In this document: positions 11,390 to 21,439 of the stretch, in pieces
Layout: each line of letters opens with the position of its first letter
Numbering within the stretch: position 1 is the stretch's first letter
Source: Miscanthus floridulus
Lineage: Eukaryota > Streptophyta > Magnoliopsida > Poales > Poaceae
NCBI RefSeq assembly: GCF_019320115.1
Contig: NC_089588.1
Span: 114,030,107 to 114,094,106 of the forward strand
DNA length: 64,000 nucleotides
Direction of reading: 5' to 3'
Notes under the pieces: model-generated
Database searches by the model: none
What the model saw: the letters and a program-made list of their open reading frames with translations, nothing else
What the model was told of the DNA's origin: nothing
Translations under genes and position numbers: made by a program

Positions 11390-13727
11390 CTAGCTCGACC
11401 CGGCGTCCCCAGGGGCCCCAGAGCCCCCACCTTGCTCCCACGGAGACCACCCTGACTGCGGCGCCGCCTGGAACGTCGAGTAGGGCCCGGAGTGCCCCTG
11501 CTGCGTCGGTGGAGGAGGAGCGGTACCTGGCCATGTGAAGCCCTGAGTCGGGAAGGTCGGGTGAGCCGGCCACCCGTGCGGTGGAAGAAGGGCCCAGTGG
11601 AGGGCTGGCACCTGGAGGAGTCGGGTTCGAACCCGGCGACTGTTCCTGCACAAAGGACAAGTGATCTCATTAGTACCTGCAGGATGGCCGCACAAGCTAA
11701 AGCAACAGGCAATATACTCACCGGAGTCGCTATAGGAGTAGGCACAGGAAAAGGTGGTGGAGCGAAGATCGAGGCAGGGAGCTCGTGCTGCTGCATTCCC
11801 GGGATCTGAAGGCCCCGGAAGTAGGCGGCAAAGTCCTGCATCTGACGTTTGTAGTGCTACGTGACAGCCGCCAGCTGCCGCTGATGGGCCACCGCCATGT
11901 TCTCCTGGTTCATCTACAACTGTGCGATCTGGGCCTGCAATATTACACCCGCAAAGTTGATGGTATGTGAAAGCAAGGTACATGTGTGAAACGAGTGAAC
12001 AACGAATGAAACTGCACTTACCTGAAATGCCGAGAACATTTGTGCGTTGCTCGGCTGTCGAGGTGCTATGGGGATGTCGGAGGAGCTCCTGGTCCCGTCT
12101 CGTCGAATCTGGCTCAATGTGGGAATAGAGGACGACTCGATGGCGCTGTTGGCCATCCAGTACTGGCCGTGCTGCTTCCCTCCTCCCAACCTCATCAAGA
12201 GGTCCGTGTCCAGGGGGTCGGTGGCGGGGTCAAACGTCTCCCCATGGCGCTGGCGAGCCACGGAGGTGTACTCGGCGAGCTTGGGGTAGACGCTCGCGGT
12301 GGTGTACGTGTCGGGCCCGTCCGCCGGGTCGTAGACGTTGTCCGCCGCCGTCACTTTGCCCTTGTGAGCAAGGGCGTACCCCATGAACTCATTGACGACC
12401 TGCCCACCATGTGATTGGGTCTGCGAGGAAAACACAAACATGGTTACAAGTAATGACAATTGAGCGCTAGAATTAATAGATCAATAGAAGCATACCCATC
12501 TTTCCATGAACACTGGGAGGGACTGGTTCCCTTGGTGGTGTGGTGCCCCTCGCATCTGCAGGCGGCCCTCCCGACGTTCTGTGCGCCTCTGGTATGCCAC
12601 GTCCGTGGTCAACTCACGCACAATGGCCGCCCAGCAGTCCTTGTAGTTGTCGCACCACCCCGGACACATCTGCATGACATCAAGTATTTGACATGCCAGA
12701 AGATGAATTGAATGTTTCACAGAAGGAATCAGAACGAATGTTTCCTACTTAATTACCTGCATGTACTACGCCTCTATGAGGTCGGTCTCCCTCTGGAGTA
12801 TCATCTCCCTGACTTGCGGCTTCTTCACCACCTGGCCAAGCACGTTGGCGTAGTAGCTAATGACACACTGGAGATGCGCCTTGTGGTACAGGTCCTTGAG
12901 ACGATCTTTGCAGGCCGCCTCCTGCACTCACGCCGCATGCTGCTCTCTCCCCTCCTCGCACGTGAAGAAGTCCTACACACAGACATCATGTATCATTTCA
13001 TTGTTTCAAGAACGTGCAACGAATGCGTAGTATTGAGAAATGCAGTGCGATGAAAATACTTACCCAGAACTCCCTCTTTATCTTCGCCGCAAGGGTATCG
13101 CCGTTGGAGTCCGTGACGCTAGAGAAGTGCTCCCACTTCATGGGCGCCTGTACCTCACCCTTGTGGGTGACGAAGCCAGGGTAGTACTCCCTAATCAGCA
13201 GGACCTGGATGCCATTGATATGGCATGAACCGCTCCCTCCGCTGACAAACGTCCAACTACTGCACGAGTCATTAACAACAATTGTTAGTCTGCAGTTCGA
13301 TTTTCAACATGTCATATGAACAAGTAGTGAAATCAACAATGGTTACTTACGTCTGACCCACGGGTCAAATCACTGGGCGGCGGGAAGGGAGCGGCCGTGG
13401 CTCAGGGAGCGACAAGGGCCCACGCTGGTAGGGCTTGCTCGAACCTGAGGAAGCCATCTCGCCTGATGTCGGCTCACCCCCGTTGTCATCGTCGTCATCG
13501 TCGCCGCCGCCGTCACTGGTCATCGTCATCGTCGTCCCCCCTTGCGGGGCCTCCTGGAACAGCAGGCTCCTCGTCAACGTGCGACGTCCACTGGCCCCCC
13601 TACTAGTCGACGGCTCCACCAACTGCTCCTCCTCGTCGTCATCGGCGGCGGTCGCCTGCTCCTCATGGCGGATCTGGTACTACGAGCGGACCTGTCGATG
13701 CGGCCGCTGCCGCCTTCCGCCCGACAT
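11390..13727 (-). pseudogene. Transposase_24 / TNPA-like CACTA gene, multi-exon, broken
   Basis: This is the second CACTA gene, in the style of the plant En/Spm Transposase_24 family that binds element ends. The start is ATG at 13727, just after an acceptor (TGCAG) on the minus strand. Exon 1 codes an acidic, Asp-rich region ending at a donor near 13351. Later exons are visible at about 13259-13064, 12972-12770 and 12680-12480. A further exon (about 12425-12010) holds blocks such as HGGQVVNEFMGYAL and PKLAEYTSVARQ, and the Pro/Gly-rich tail ends at 11390. Premature stops at 13680-13682 (TAG) and 13365-13367 (TGA) show decay. It lies about 120 bp downstream of the TNP2 stop, on the same strand. 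Confidence 0.75.
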
Positions 13728-13849
13728 TTTGTCGAGTGCCTGCAATGACAAAGATTAAAACAGTTAGCATAAATAACTGACAAGTACTTGTAAAGAAACA
13801 TAATTCCAAGGTAATAATAATACCAATATAGTATTACATGAATTAGAAA

Positions 13850-16800
13850 TTATCTCCGCGAACAGCAATATGGCTGGCATGTAGTCTCATCACTATTGTC
13901 GTCATCACTATCAATATTGTCGAGCTCTCTTAAGTGTCGGGCATCATCTCCATCGTCCTCATCATCTCCATCGTCATCATCATCTACATCGTCCTCAACT
14001 CCATCGCGCTCCATCTGCCATCGCTCAAGGATTCGTAAGTCCTCAGCATCCTGCACCTCATCACCCTCGTCCTCATCGATGTTGTTGTCTACTTCTAGGC
14101 CCATGAGCGAAAGAATGTCTATCTCCAAACTCCCTTCTAGCCCCTTAGGTTGATAGAACTCATCTTTGTTTGGGTCAAAGTTGTAATCATCATCGTTTGG
14201 GACAGCCGCTTTACCGCGCAGCGAGACCAAGTGCACAAGGCTCCAACCTGCAAGCTTCTCATCTTTTTGGCACGCCCATGGGAGGTAATACACTTGCGTG
14301 GCATGTCGGTTAGCCACAATATAGATATCATCTCCTTTATAGTTGGAATCCTGTCGAATTTCGACTTGCCCAATCTTAAGGTCTTTTTTCGTGACATCAG
14401 GATCGAAGCAATGGCATTTGAATACCACTGGCTTAAAAGCTTTGGCACCCTTAAATTTGAGCTTGTATATCTCTTCGACTATGTTGTAATAGTCCTTCTC
14501 ATCCGTGCCGGGCATACAAACTCCGCTACACGTGGTTTTTAGTTTGGCCCGACTCTCCTCATAGGCTCTCGTGCAAAAGCGATGGCCATTCACATCATAA
14601 ACGGTGAATGACTTGACCCTACGGGAGAAGCCACCGGCCACCTGTTTCAATTCATCACCCATTTCCGCATCCGTGCGGGCCTGCAAGGTCAGGACAGGTA
14701 GATCGTTACATTACTCGCTCCTAGGAGCAAAGTGGAATCTTCTAGGAGCAAACGAGGTTAGTTGGATGGTACCTTTGTAGAGAACCAGGAAATGAAATCG
14801 GGCACACCATGTCTGAGAAGATGGTCTTCTTCTTGCTCGGTAGGAGCCCTATTGCCTCTCCAGTGTTCATTAATATATTCCCTGAAAAACAAGAGACAAG
14901 GGGGTCAGATCGATAGGTGGAGGATAGTCACGACGTATGTAACAAGCTCATTGAGAACTTACTTCTGATAAGGAATCGCTTCATCAAGGTTCAACAACAA
15001 GTAGATCATGATAGTGCGCCACTCATCATGGGTCAATTTCTTGTTGGTACCTACGCTTCCTCTTTCGAGATCCCCTTGGAAAAAGGCTGAGGTTCGATGA
15101 GTTCTCGTCGGTGTTGTAACGAGGGGTTGGATTGTGCACGCTGGGAAGTTTCTCAGTATAGTACGCCTGTGTGAATGTCAACACCTCCAGAATGAATGCC
15201 TCTGCCACGGAAGCCTCAATTTTGGCTTTATTTCTACACTTTTTCCAAAGAAGCTTTAGGCACCTCTCGATTGGATAGCATCAACGGGCCTGCACGGGCC
15301 CCCCCAACCGTGCCTCGCGCGGTAGGTGCAAAATCAGATGCTGCATCGACAGGAAGAAGCCGGGTGGAAATATCATCTCCAACTTGCAGAGCAACAGAGG
15401 TGCAGCCTTCTCCAGGTCAACACAAATGTCCTGAGATAACTCCTTGGCACAAAGTTGGTGGAAGAAAAAGCTCAACTCTGCCAGGACGCGCCACACTGGC
15501 TCGGGGAGGTATCCCCGGGTCATCGCAGGAAGGATCCGCTCAATCCATATGTGGAAGTCATGACTCTTCATCCCTAAGACTTTCATAGTCTGCAAGTTCA
15601 CTCCCCTACTCAGATTCACCGCATACCCATCCGGGAACTGTAACGTCTTCATCCACTGCAGTACTTCCTTCCTATCGGCCCTTTTTAGGATGTAATCGGC
15701 CAGGCCCCTTTTCCATCTCTTGCCTGGCGCAGGGGTCTTCATCACTAGCTTTGGTCTATCGCAAATCTTTTCCACGTCTAGTCTAGCCTTAACGTTGTCC
15801 TTTGACTTTTTACCAATGTCCATGAGTGTTGCCCAGAGTGCCTCGGCGACATTCTTTTCTGTGTGCATTACATCGATGTTGTGTGGAAGAAGAAGGTGCT
15901 TGAAGTACGGGAGCCTAGTCAAGGCCGATATATGAGTCCACATGTGGTTGTTACCATATCCAATAAAACCACCATTGACTTCATCAATTTGAGGAGCCTC
16001 TATCTCGGCAAGGACCTCGGCAGGGCTCTTAACCTGAGGAATGGAGTCGGTGACTTGAACACCTTTTGTGAAGTGCTTTTCATCTCATCTCAATTCATGG
16101 TTCTTAGGCAGGAATTGACGATGTTTGTCGAAAGAAGAATACTTGCCACCCTTGTGCAGCTAGGTGAACATCACATCTGCCTTGCATGTTGGGCAAGGGA
16201 ACTTCTCGTGAACACACCACGCGCTAAATAAGCCATACGCCAGGAAGTCATGCATTGAATACTAGTACCACACATGCATTGTGAAGTTCCTCTTTGTAGC
16301 TCGGTCGTACGTCAGTACCCCCTCTCCCCAAGCATGTTGCAATTCATCCCACACTGGCTGCATGAACACACCCATATTGTTGCCCAGGTGTCCAGGTATT
16401 ATCAGCGTCAAGAACACGTTCCTAGGTTCAAACATGACGCCGGGGGGAAGATTGAGGGGGATCACGAACACGGGCCAACAAGTGTATGGGGCCGCCATCA
16501 TTCCAAACGGGTTGAACCCATCTGTTGCCAGCGCTACGCGTACATTCCGAGCCTCCATAGCCTTGCTAGGATTCATGTCATCGAAGTGCTTCCATGCATC
16601 ACCATCCGCTGGGTGTACCATCTTGTCAGGACTGTATCTTTTGCCATTCTTGTGCCATGTCATTTGTTTCGCGGACCCCTCTATCATGTACAGCCGTTGG
16701 ATCCTCTGTAGGAAAGGAAGGTGCCGTAAGACCATCTCGGGGATCTTAGACTGTTTCTTCTTGCCATCACTGCCTTCTACCTCCACAAACCTAGCGGCTT

Positions 16801-17494
16801 TGCTCTTTGGACAGTGTGTTGCTTTCTCATGGTCTCCCCTGAATAGGACGCACCCCTTCGGACAAGCTTGGATCCCCTCATATGGCATCTTAAGTGCACG
16901 AAGGAGTCTCTGTGACTCGTACGTGTTCTTCGGCAGGGTGTGAGGATCCGAAAGTAGTTTGCCAAGAACTGTCAACACGAGATCGAAGCCATCTCGACTA
17001 ATGCCCAATTGCGACTTCAACACTATTAGGCGTGAAATGGCATCTAGTTGCGAAACCATTGTCTTCTCTTGAAGGGGCTTCTGTGCTGCCTCCATCATGG
17101 TGTAGAACGCCTTTGCGGTTTCCTCTGGATCATCCTCCACCTCCATTCCTTCAACGAACCGTGCTTCATGAAAGTCTGCCATCGTGTCTGCCATCCCGGC
17201 ATCTGCATCATACTCCTCGAGGAGGGGTCTCACCACCTCCTCCCTAATACGATGGTGTTCACCATGGTGGATCCAGCGAGTATAGTTTGGAACGAATCCG
17301 TTATTGTGAATATCTACTCCCACGGCACGCTTTCGTTTCTTTTTCTTGTTCTTACACTTGCTGCAGGGACACGGCATCCGACTCGACCCTTTAGCAGCTG
17401 GGCCAAATGCATGCTCCAGGAAAGCATCGGTCCCCCTAACCCACTCAGAGCTCTTACTTGCGAAACCCATGTACATCCACTCACGGTCAGCCAT
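13850..17494 (-). pseudogene. TNP2-type CACTA transposase gene, three exons, broken by stops
   Basis: The main transposase of the element. Exon 1 runs 17494-14963. It opens with a transposase-associated domain (residues 1-80, Cys at 42, 44 and 47), followed by the tnp2 domain with a DGFNPFG motif (Asp325) and, further on, the HNIDVMHTEKNV block. Exon 2 is 14881-14773 and exon 3 is 14680-13850, which codes the DUF4216-type region and an Asp-rich tail. Splice sites fit (GTAAGT donor, TTTTTCAG and TTGCAG acceptors). In-frame stops sit at 16262-16264 (TAG), 16160-16162 (TAG), 16085-16087 (TGA) and 15281-15283 (TGA). The frame also shifts near 15027-15035. The reading frame is otherwise continuous, so the gene was recently intact. 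Confidence 0.88.
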
Positions 17495-17596
17495 CCTCTG
17501 TCATGCGCCAATGTAAGCGGGTAATAAAACCAGTATTTGCATCTACACGGTGTTCCTACCATCTAATAGGTGAAGGATAGGTCCTAATCCCACCCG

Positions 17597-17793
17597 TAGA
17601 TGCGTACATGGGTTAGCTTCCATGTTCTGCCCCCGTTCGAGTCAGAATTTCGGCAGCACCTCCCCGCTGTTCTCCTGATACATGTCCCCACAGGGAGAGT
17701 GTGTATCCAGAGAACATGGGGAGGTGCTGCCGAAACTTTGACTCAGATGGGAGCAGAACATGGAAGCTAACTCATCTACGCATCTGCAGGCTG
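17597..17793. repeat. Inverted repeat upstream of the TNP2 gene
   Basis: Two arms of about 77 bp (17597-17674 and 17717-17793), both containing TTAGCTTCCATGTTCTG and the GCAGCACCTCCCC block in opposite orientation, separated by about 40 bp. A second smaller inverted pair follows at about 17812-17877 (ATCCGAAACAGATATGGTC and its reversed partner). They lie just 5' of the transposase start and may belong to its leader or promoter. Confidence 0.7.
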
Positions 17794-18089
17794 TCCAAAA
17801 AACATGGACAATCCGAAACAGATATGGTCGCAGATATGCAAAGACCTGCATACCTCCGACCGTATCTCTTTCGGACGGGAGACGCCTAACTGGGTGACGA
17901 GATCTACAACCAAGGTACAGGTACAGGGGTTATACCTAGGGTGGCGGTGCTATGGTGAGGCGACACTATGCAGGCAGACCAGCACGGTGCGGGGCTACTC
18001 CAGATCCGCTCTTCTCTGCAAAACAAGAAAATATTCTAGATTCAGAAGGTGGATTTGGCTCATTAGAGATGCAGGTAGATAATTTTTGA

Positions 18090-19020
18090 GTTTATATTTA
18101 TGATTTTTGACTTATAGTTTATATATCTTTAAGTCTCACTTCTAAAATCTTGCCAGCTTTCCCCAGAGCAAGCAGCTCTTCGCTTAAATAACACAACAAG
18201 AGCAAAAGGTGTTTCAAGCTTGTTAACTCCAGGACATGAGAGCTATCCTGATAAATTTTCTATTGATTTTTGACTTATTGTTAGTAATGATATATGATGT
18301 GCTAGGATGTTTTTCTCCTTTATCACCCTAAGACTTTAGGATCAACTAATATAAGTTGCTAGCAGCTAAAAAAAGCTCTAGCTGATCCAAACAACCAAGC
18401 TTATAACAAGCTATTAGCTAGCTCCCTCTAGCTATTGCAGCTTATAAAAAGTTTATTAGACCCAAACAAAGCCTATGCAATTCCTTAATTCCCATGATGC
18501 TCATTAACAATCATCAAGTGGTAATATAGTTCAATCAGAAATATTTCTCTCTTAACTTGCTAAATAATCATATAGGATATATCTAATATACTAAGTCATG
18601 TACTAAATTATCATATAGGACATATCTAATACAATAAGTCATGTGCTAAATTATCATATAGGATATATTCAATATAATAAGTCATGTCTTATTTTAGATA
18701 TTTCATTTCTTTCAATAACACATACAAAGTTTGCACTACAACTACAAGCAATATCTGCTGGGCAAGAAATTAGGTGCTCGCCATGAAACTGCTAATATCA
18801 GGCAAGAGCTGTGTATGCAGTTGTGGCTGTTCACCAAATGGTGCTAGTCAACTATTTGATGAATATATTCATCAATAAATTTGTTCCTCTGCAGGTACAT
18901 AAATTTATGTTATGCAAATAAAAAGTAGTGCATGTAGATCTAAATAATCAAGATTATTTTTCTTTTTCTATCACAACTATGCAGTTGATTACTAATATGT
19001 CATGTACAATCATGAAAGAT
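18090..19020. repeat. AT-rich CACTA interior with a 44 bp triplication
   Basis: AT-rich stretch with no gene. At 18561-18690 a unit of about 44 bp (TCATATAGGATATATCTAAT...AAGTCATGT) is present three times in tandem. The part at 18380-18475 (GATCCAAACAA...GACCCAAACAAAGCC) resembles a grass MITE end, but I cannot define both ends. The stretch probably corresponds to a leader intron of the transposase transcript. Confidence 0.5.
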
Positions 19021-19029
19021 TATTGAATG

Positions 19030-19500
19030 TCATGTCAAGGATCAAGTATCAGCACTGCCCACCTTGTCGAGGAGGAAGGTGGCGCACGTGACCGCTCTCC
19101 CAGGACGCCGGCAGCTGGGGGCGGAGCTCGCGGTACACGAGCTCGCGGTACACGGCGACGGCGGGGAAGCTCGGGGCGGCGGGGACCTTGGGGACGGCGG
19201 CCGGCTGCTCGGGGGCGGAGCTCGGGGACGGTGGCCGGCTGCTCGGGGGTGGAGCTCGGGGCGTGGGGTCGGCGAGGCAGGGCTGGAGGTGGGAGGACGG
19301 GGCGACGGAGGGCGGGCCGCGCGGACGGCGGCGGCACGCGTGTGCGAGCGTGGCAGGCACGGAGGTGCTCGGGCGGGCGCGGAGGAGCTCGGGCGGCCGG
19401 AGCGGCGAAGGCGCGGAGGAGCTCGGGCGGCGGCGGCGGCGCAGGGAGCTTGGGGAGAGGTGGGCGCGGGCGGGTGTGAGGAGATAGGGTTTCGGTTTGG
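19030..19500 (-). other. GC-rich segment, possible 5' leader or promoter of the CACTA transcript
   Basis: Very GC-rich block with imperfect tandem units around GGCTGCTCGGGGGCGGAGCTCGGGG and the doubled AGCTCGCGGTACACG. Long open frames occur on both strands in several phases, which is expected at this composition and not evidence of a gene. It sits between the right subterminal repeats and the minus-strand transposase genes, where transcription of an En/Spm-type element would begin. Confidence 0.45.
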
Positions 19501-19591
19501 GCTGGTGGGCCTTTTTTCATTAAGGGCCTTTGCCGAGTGCTCCTGACCCGGCACTTGGCAAAGGTGTATTTTTATTTTTTTTAATAAAATC

Positions 19592-20655
19592 CTTTGCCGA
19601 GTGCCACGTGGACCGGCACTCGGCAAAGTCCTCTTTGCCGAGTGCCAACCCTAGCACTCGGCAAAGTGTAATTTTTTTTTATTTTTCTTCCCAATTTTTT
19701 TGTGGGGCCTTAATACAGTAACTACATATCAACTTCAAATTTTGGGACAATTTTGACTTTTTGTGCTATATTTCTTCAATTATTTTTGTTTCGTTGAATT
19801 TTTCCGACAACTCCAAATTTGAACTGCAGGTACATGAAACAATGGAATTTGGTCATTCCAAAAATGGTAGTAATGATGTTCAGCGTATGTTTAGGCCGTA
19901 TCCAGGACCTCGCATGAAGTTACGACCAAGTTAGTGTCGTAACATGACGAGTTACCTGCGGGAAAAGTGTTTTTAAATTATATAAAATCCAAACGAAGCC
20001 CAAAAATGATGAAACTTGTCGAGGTGTGTTGTCATCGCATGTGGAGGCTATGGTAAAAAATTGAGAAAGTTTTGAGCAAGTTGTGATGTCGGATGCCTAA
20101 AACCCAGACATCTCCACATGTGATCACATGTGGAGATGTGTGGGTTTTAGGCATCTGACGTCACAATTTGCTCAAAACTTTCTCAATTTTTTACCATAGC
20201 CTCCACATGCGATGACAACACACCTCGACAAGTTTCGTTATTTTCGGACTTCGTTTGGATTTTATATAATTTAAAAACATTTTTCCTGCAGGTAACTCAT
20301 CATGTTACAACACTAACATGGTCGTAACTTCATGCGAGGTCCTGAATACGGCCTCAACATATGCCAAACATCATTACTACCATTTTTGGAATGACCAAAT
20401 TCCATTATTTCATGTACCTGCAGTTCAAATTTGGAGTTGTCGGAAAAATTCAATGAAACAAAAATAATTGAAGAAATATAGCACAAAAAGTCAAAATTGT
20501 CCCAAAATTTGAAGTTGAGATGTAGTTACTGTATTAAGGCCCCACAAAAAAATTGGGAAGAAAAATAAAAAAAAAATACACTTTGCCGAGTGCTAGGGTT
20601 GGCACTCGGCAAAGAGGACTTTGCCGAGTGCCGGCCCACCTGGCACTCGGCAAAG
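19592..20655. repeat. 1,064 bp near-perfect palindrome with no spacer
   Basis: The arms 19592-20123 and 20124-20655 are each 532 bp and mirror each other about a TGATCA centre (20121-20126). Both arms run, outward from the centre, from ACATGTGGAGATGT, through a CTCAAAACTTTCTCAATTTTT block, to outer pairs of TTTGCCGAGTGC repeats. The coordinates are symmetric to the base, so there is no net insertion or deletion between the arms. By eye, mismatches are scattered and few. The outer 60-70 bp of each arm is CACTA subterminal repeat and the inner part is AT-rich non-coding sequence. Confidence 0.9.
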
Positions 20656-21030
20656 AGGCCTTTGACGTGTGCCGGCCCACGTGGCACTCGGCAAAGGCTG
20701 TCACCCTGGCCGACCCTAATCCTGCCACGTGGCAGGCCTTTGCCGAGTGCTTGGCACTCGGCAAAGGTGGCTCCTTTGCCGAGTGCCTAACGGCAGGGCA
20801 CTCGGCAAAGGGGACGACCACGGATGCCGTTTGTCCAGGCCCCCCTTTGCCGAGTGCTAGGCACTCGGCAAAGATCCCCTTTGCCGAGTGCTTCTCTTTG
20901 CCGAGAGCCAGACACTCGGCAAAGAGATATTTGCCGAGTGCGTGGTCTGGCACTCGGCAAAGAGCCTCTTTGCCGAGTGCCCGTGGTTTGCCACTCGGCA
21001 AATCTTGCGGCACTTGGCAAAGTAACTGTT
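20656..21030. repeat. Right subterminal repeats of the CACTA element
   Basis: Dense alternating CTTTGCCGAGTGC and GCACTCGGCAAAG units continuing outward from the palindrome to the right terminus. The last unit before the end is degraded (GGCACTTGGCAAAG). Open frames in this zone are repeat artefacts. Confidence 0.8.
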
Positions 21031-21439
21031 TCCGTAGTGTTTGGTGTGATTATGTGATGGAGGAAGTTTTACGACATACATCGACACAACTCCTAAGCTT
21101 AGACGGTGTTATGAAACAAAAGAAATCTAATTTCCAAAGCTGGCAGTACTACTGCTTTTCTGCCCGTATTGTGAGGAGTTGGACGCAAGCTACAACGAAG
21201 TCTCATATCCAATTCTTCCTCGGATGCTCTCTCTCTCTAGATCACTGAAGACCGATTGGATCTGGTAGATGGCAAGGACAGACAGTCTCATTTCTGAATA
21301 GTTCCCAATCTGTTGAGGCTTACCTTCTATTCTTTATCTTTTTTCCTTTTTTAGGGGGCATCTGTAACCTTTGGCTTTTGAAACTCATGCAGCAGCTAGC
21401 TGAACAACATACAAAAGAAGCGTATTGTGGACAGTTGCT

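Larger units (their letters stand above)
10717..21039 (-). mobile_element. Large CACTA (En/Spm-type) transposon with decayed transposase genes
   Basis: The left terminus is CACTACTGGATCC and the right terminus, reverse complemented, is CACTACGGAAACAG. A TTT target duplication lies at 10714-10716 and 21040-21042. Copy B of the surrounding duplication has the matching unoccupied site near 25940, which confirms the boundaries. Subterminal zones are packed with inverted copies of TTTGCCGAGTGC / GCACTCGGCAAA. Inside, on the minus strand, are a TNP2-type gene (17494-13850) and a Transposase_24-type gene (13727-11390). Both carry premature stops, so the copy is probably immobile by itself but has intact ends. 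Confidence 0.92.
7785..21439 (+). repeat. Copy A of a direct tandem duplication upstream of the NLR gene (transposon-split)
   Basis: Three pieces of copy A (7785-7926, 9704-10716 and 21043-21439) line up in order with copy B (21440-26323). Shared blocks include ATAAATAACCATCAT, GACACGTGC, TTCGCCAGCGCAGCTGATTC, CATGAAAACCACATGGGG, GGACTTCCTGACAGGAA and GGCAAGGACAGACAGTC. The two copies meet at GTGGACAGTTGCT followed by ATAAATAACC (21427-21449). With insertions removed each copy is about 1.5 kb. The gaps in copy A are a solo LTR and a CACTA element. The duplicated DNA shows no protein-coding frame and sits directly upstream of the NLR transcription unit, so it is probably old promoter or upstream sequence of that gene. 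Confidence 0.8.

Noticed and set aside
19027..19626. Long Arg/Gly- or Pro-rich frames on both strands
   Set aside because: GC-rich composition gives open frames in all phases; no domain and no agreement between phases.
20534..21248. 231-codon plus-strand and 159-codon minus-strand frames
   Set aside because: They run through the palindrome edge and CACTA terminal repeats and cross the element boundary.
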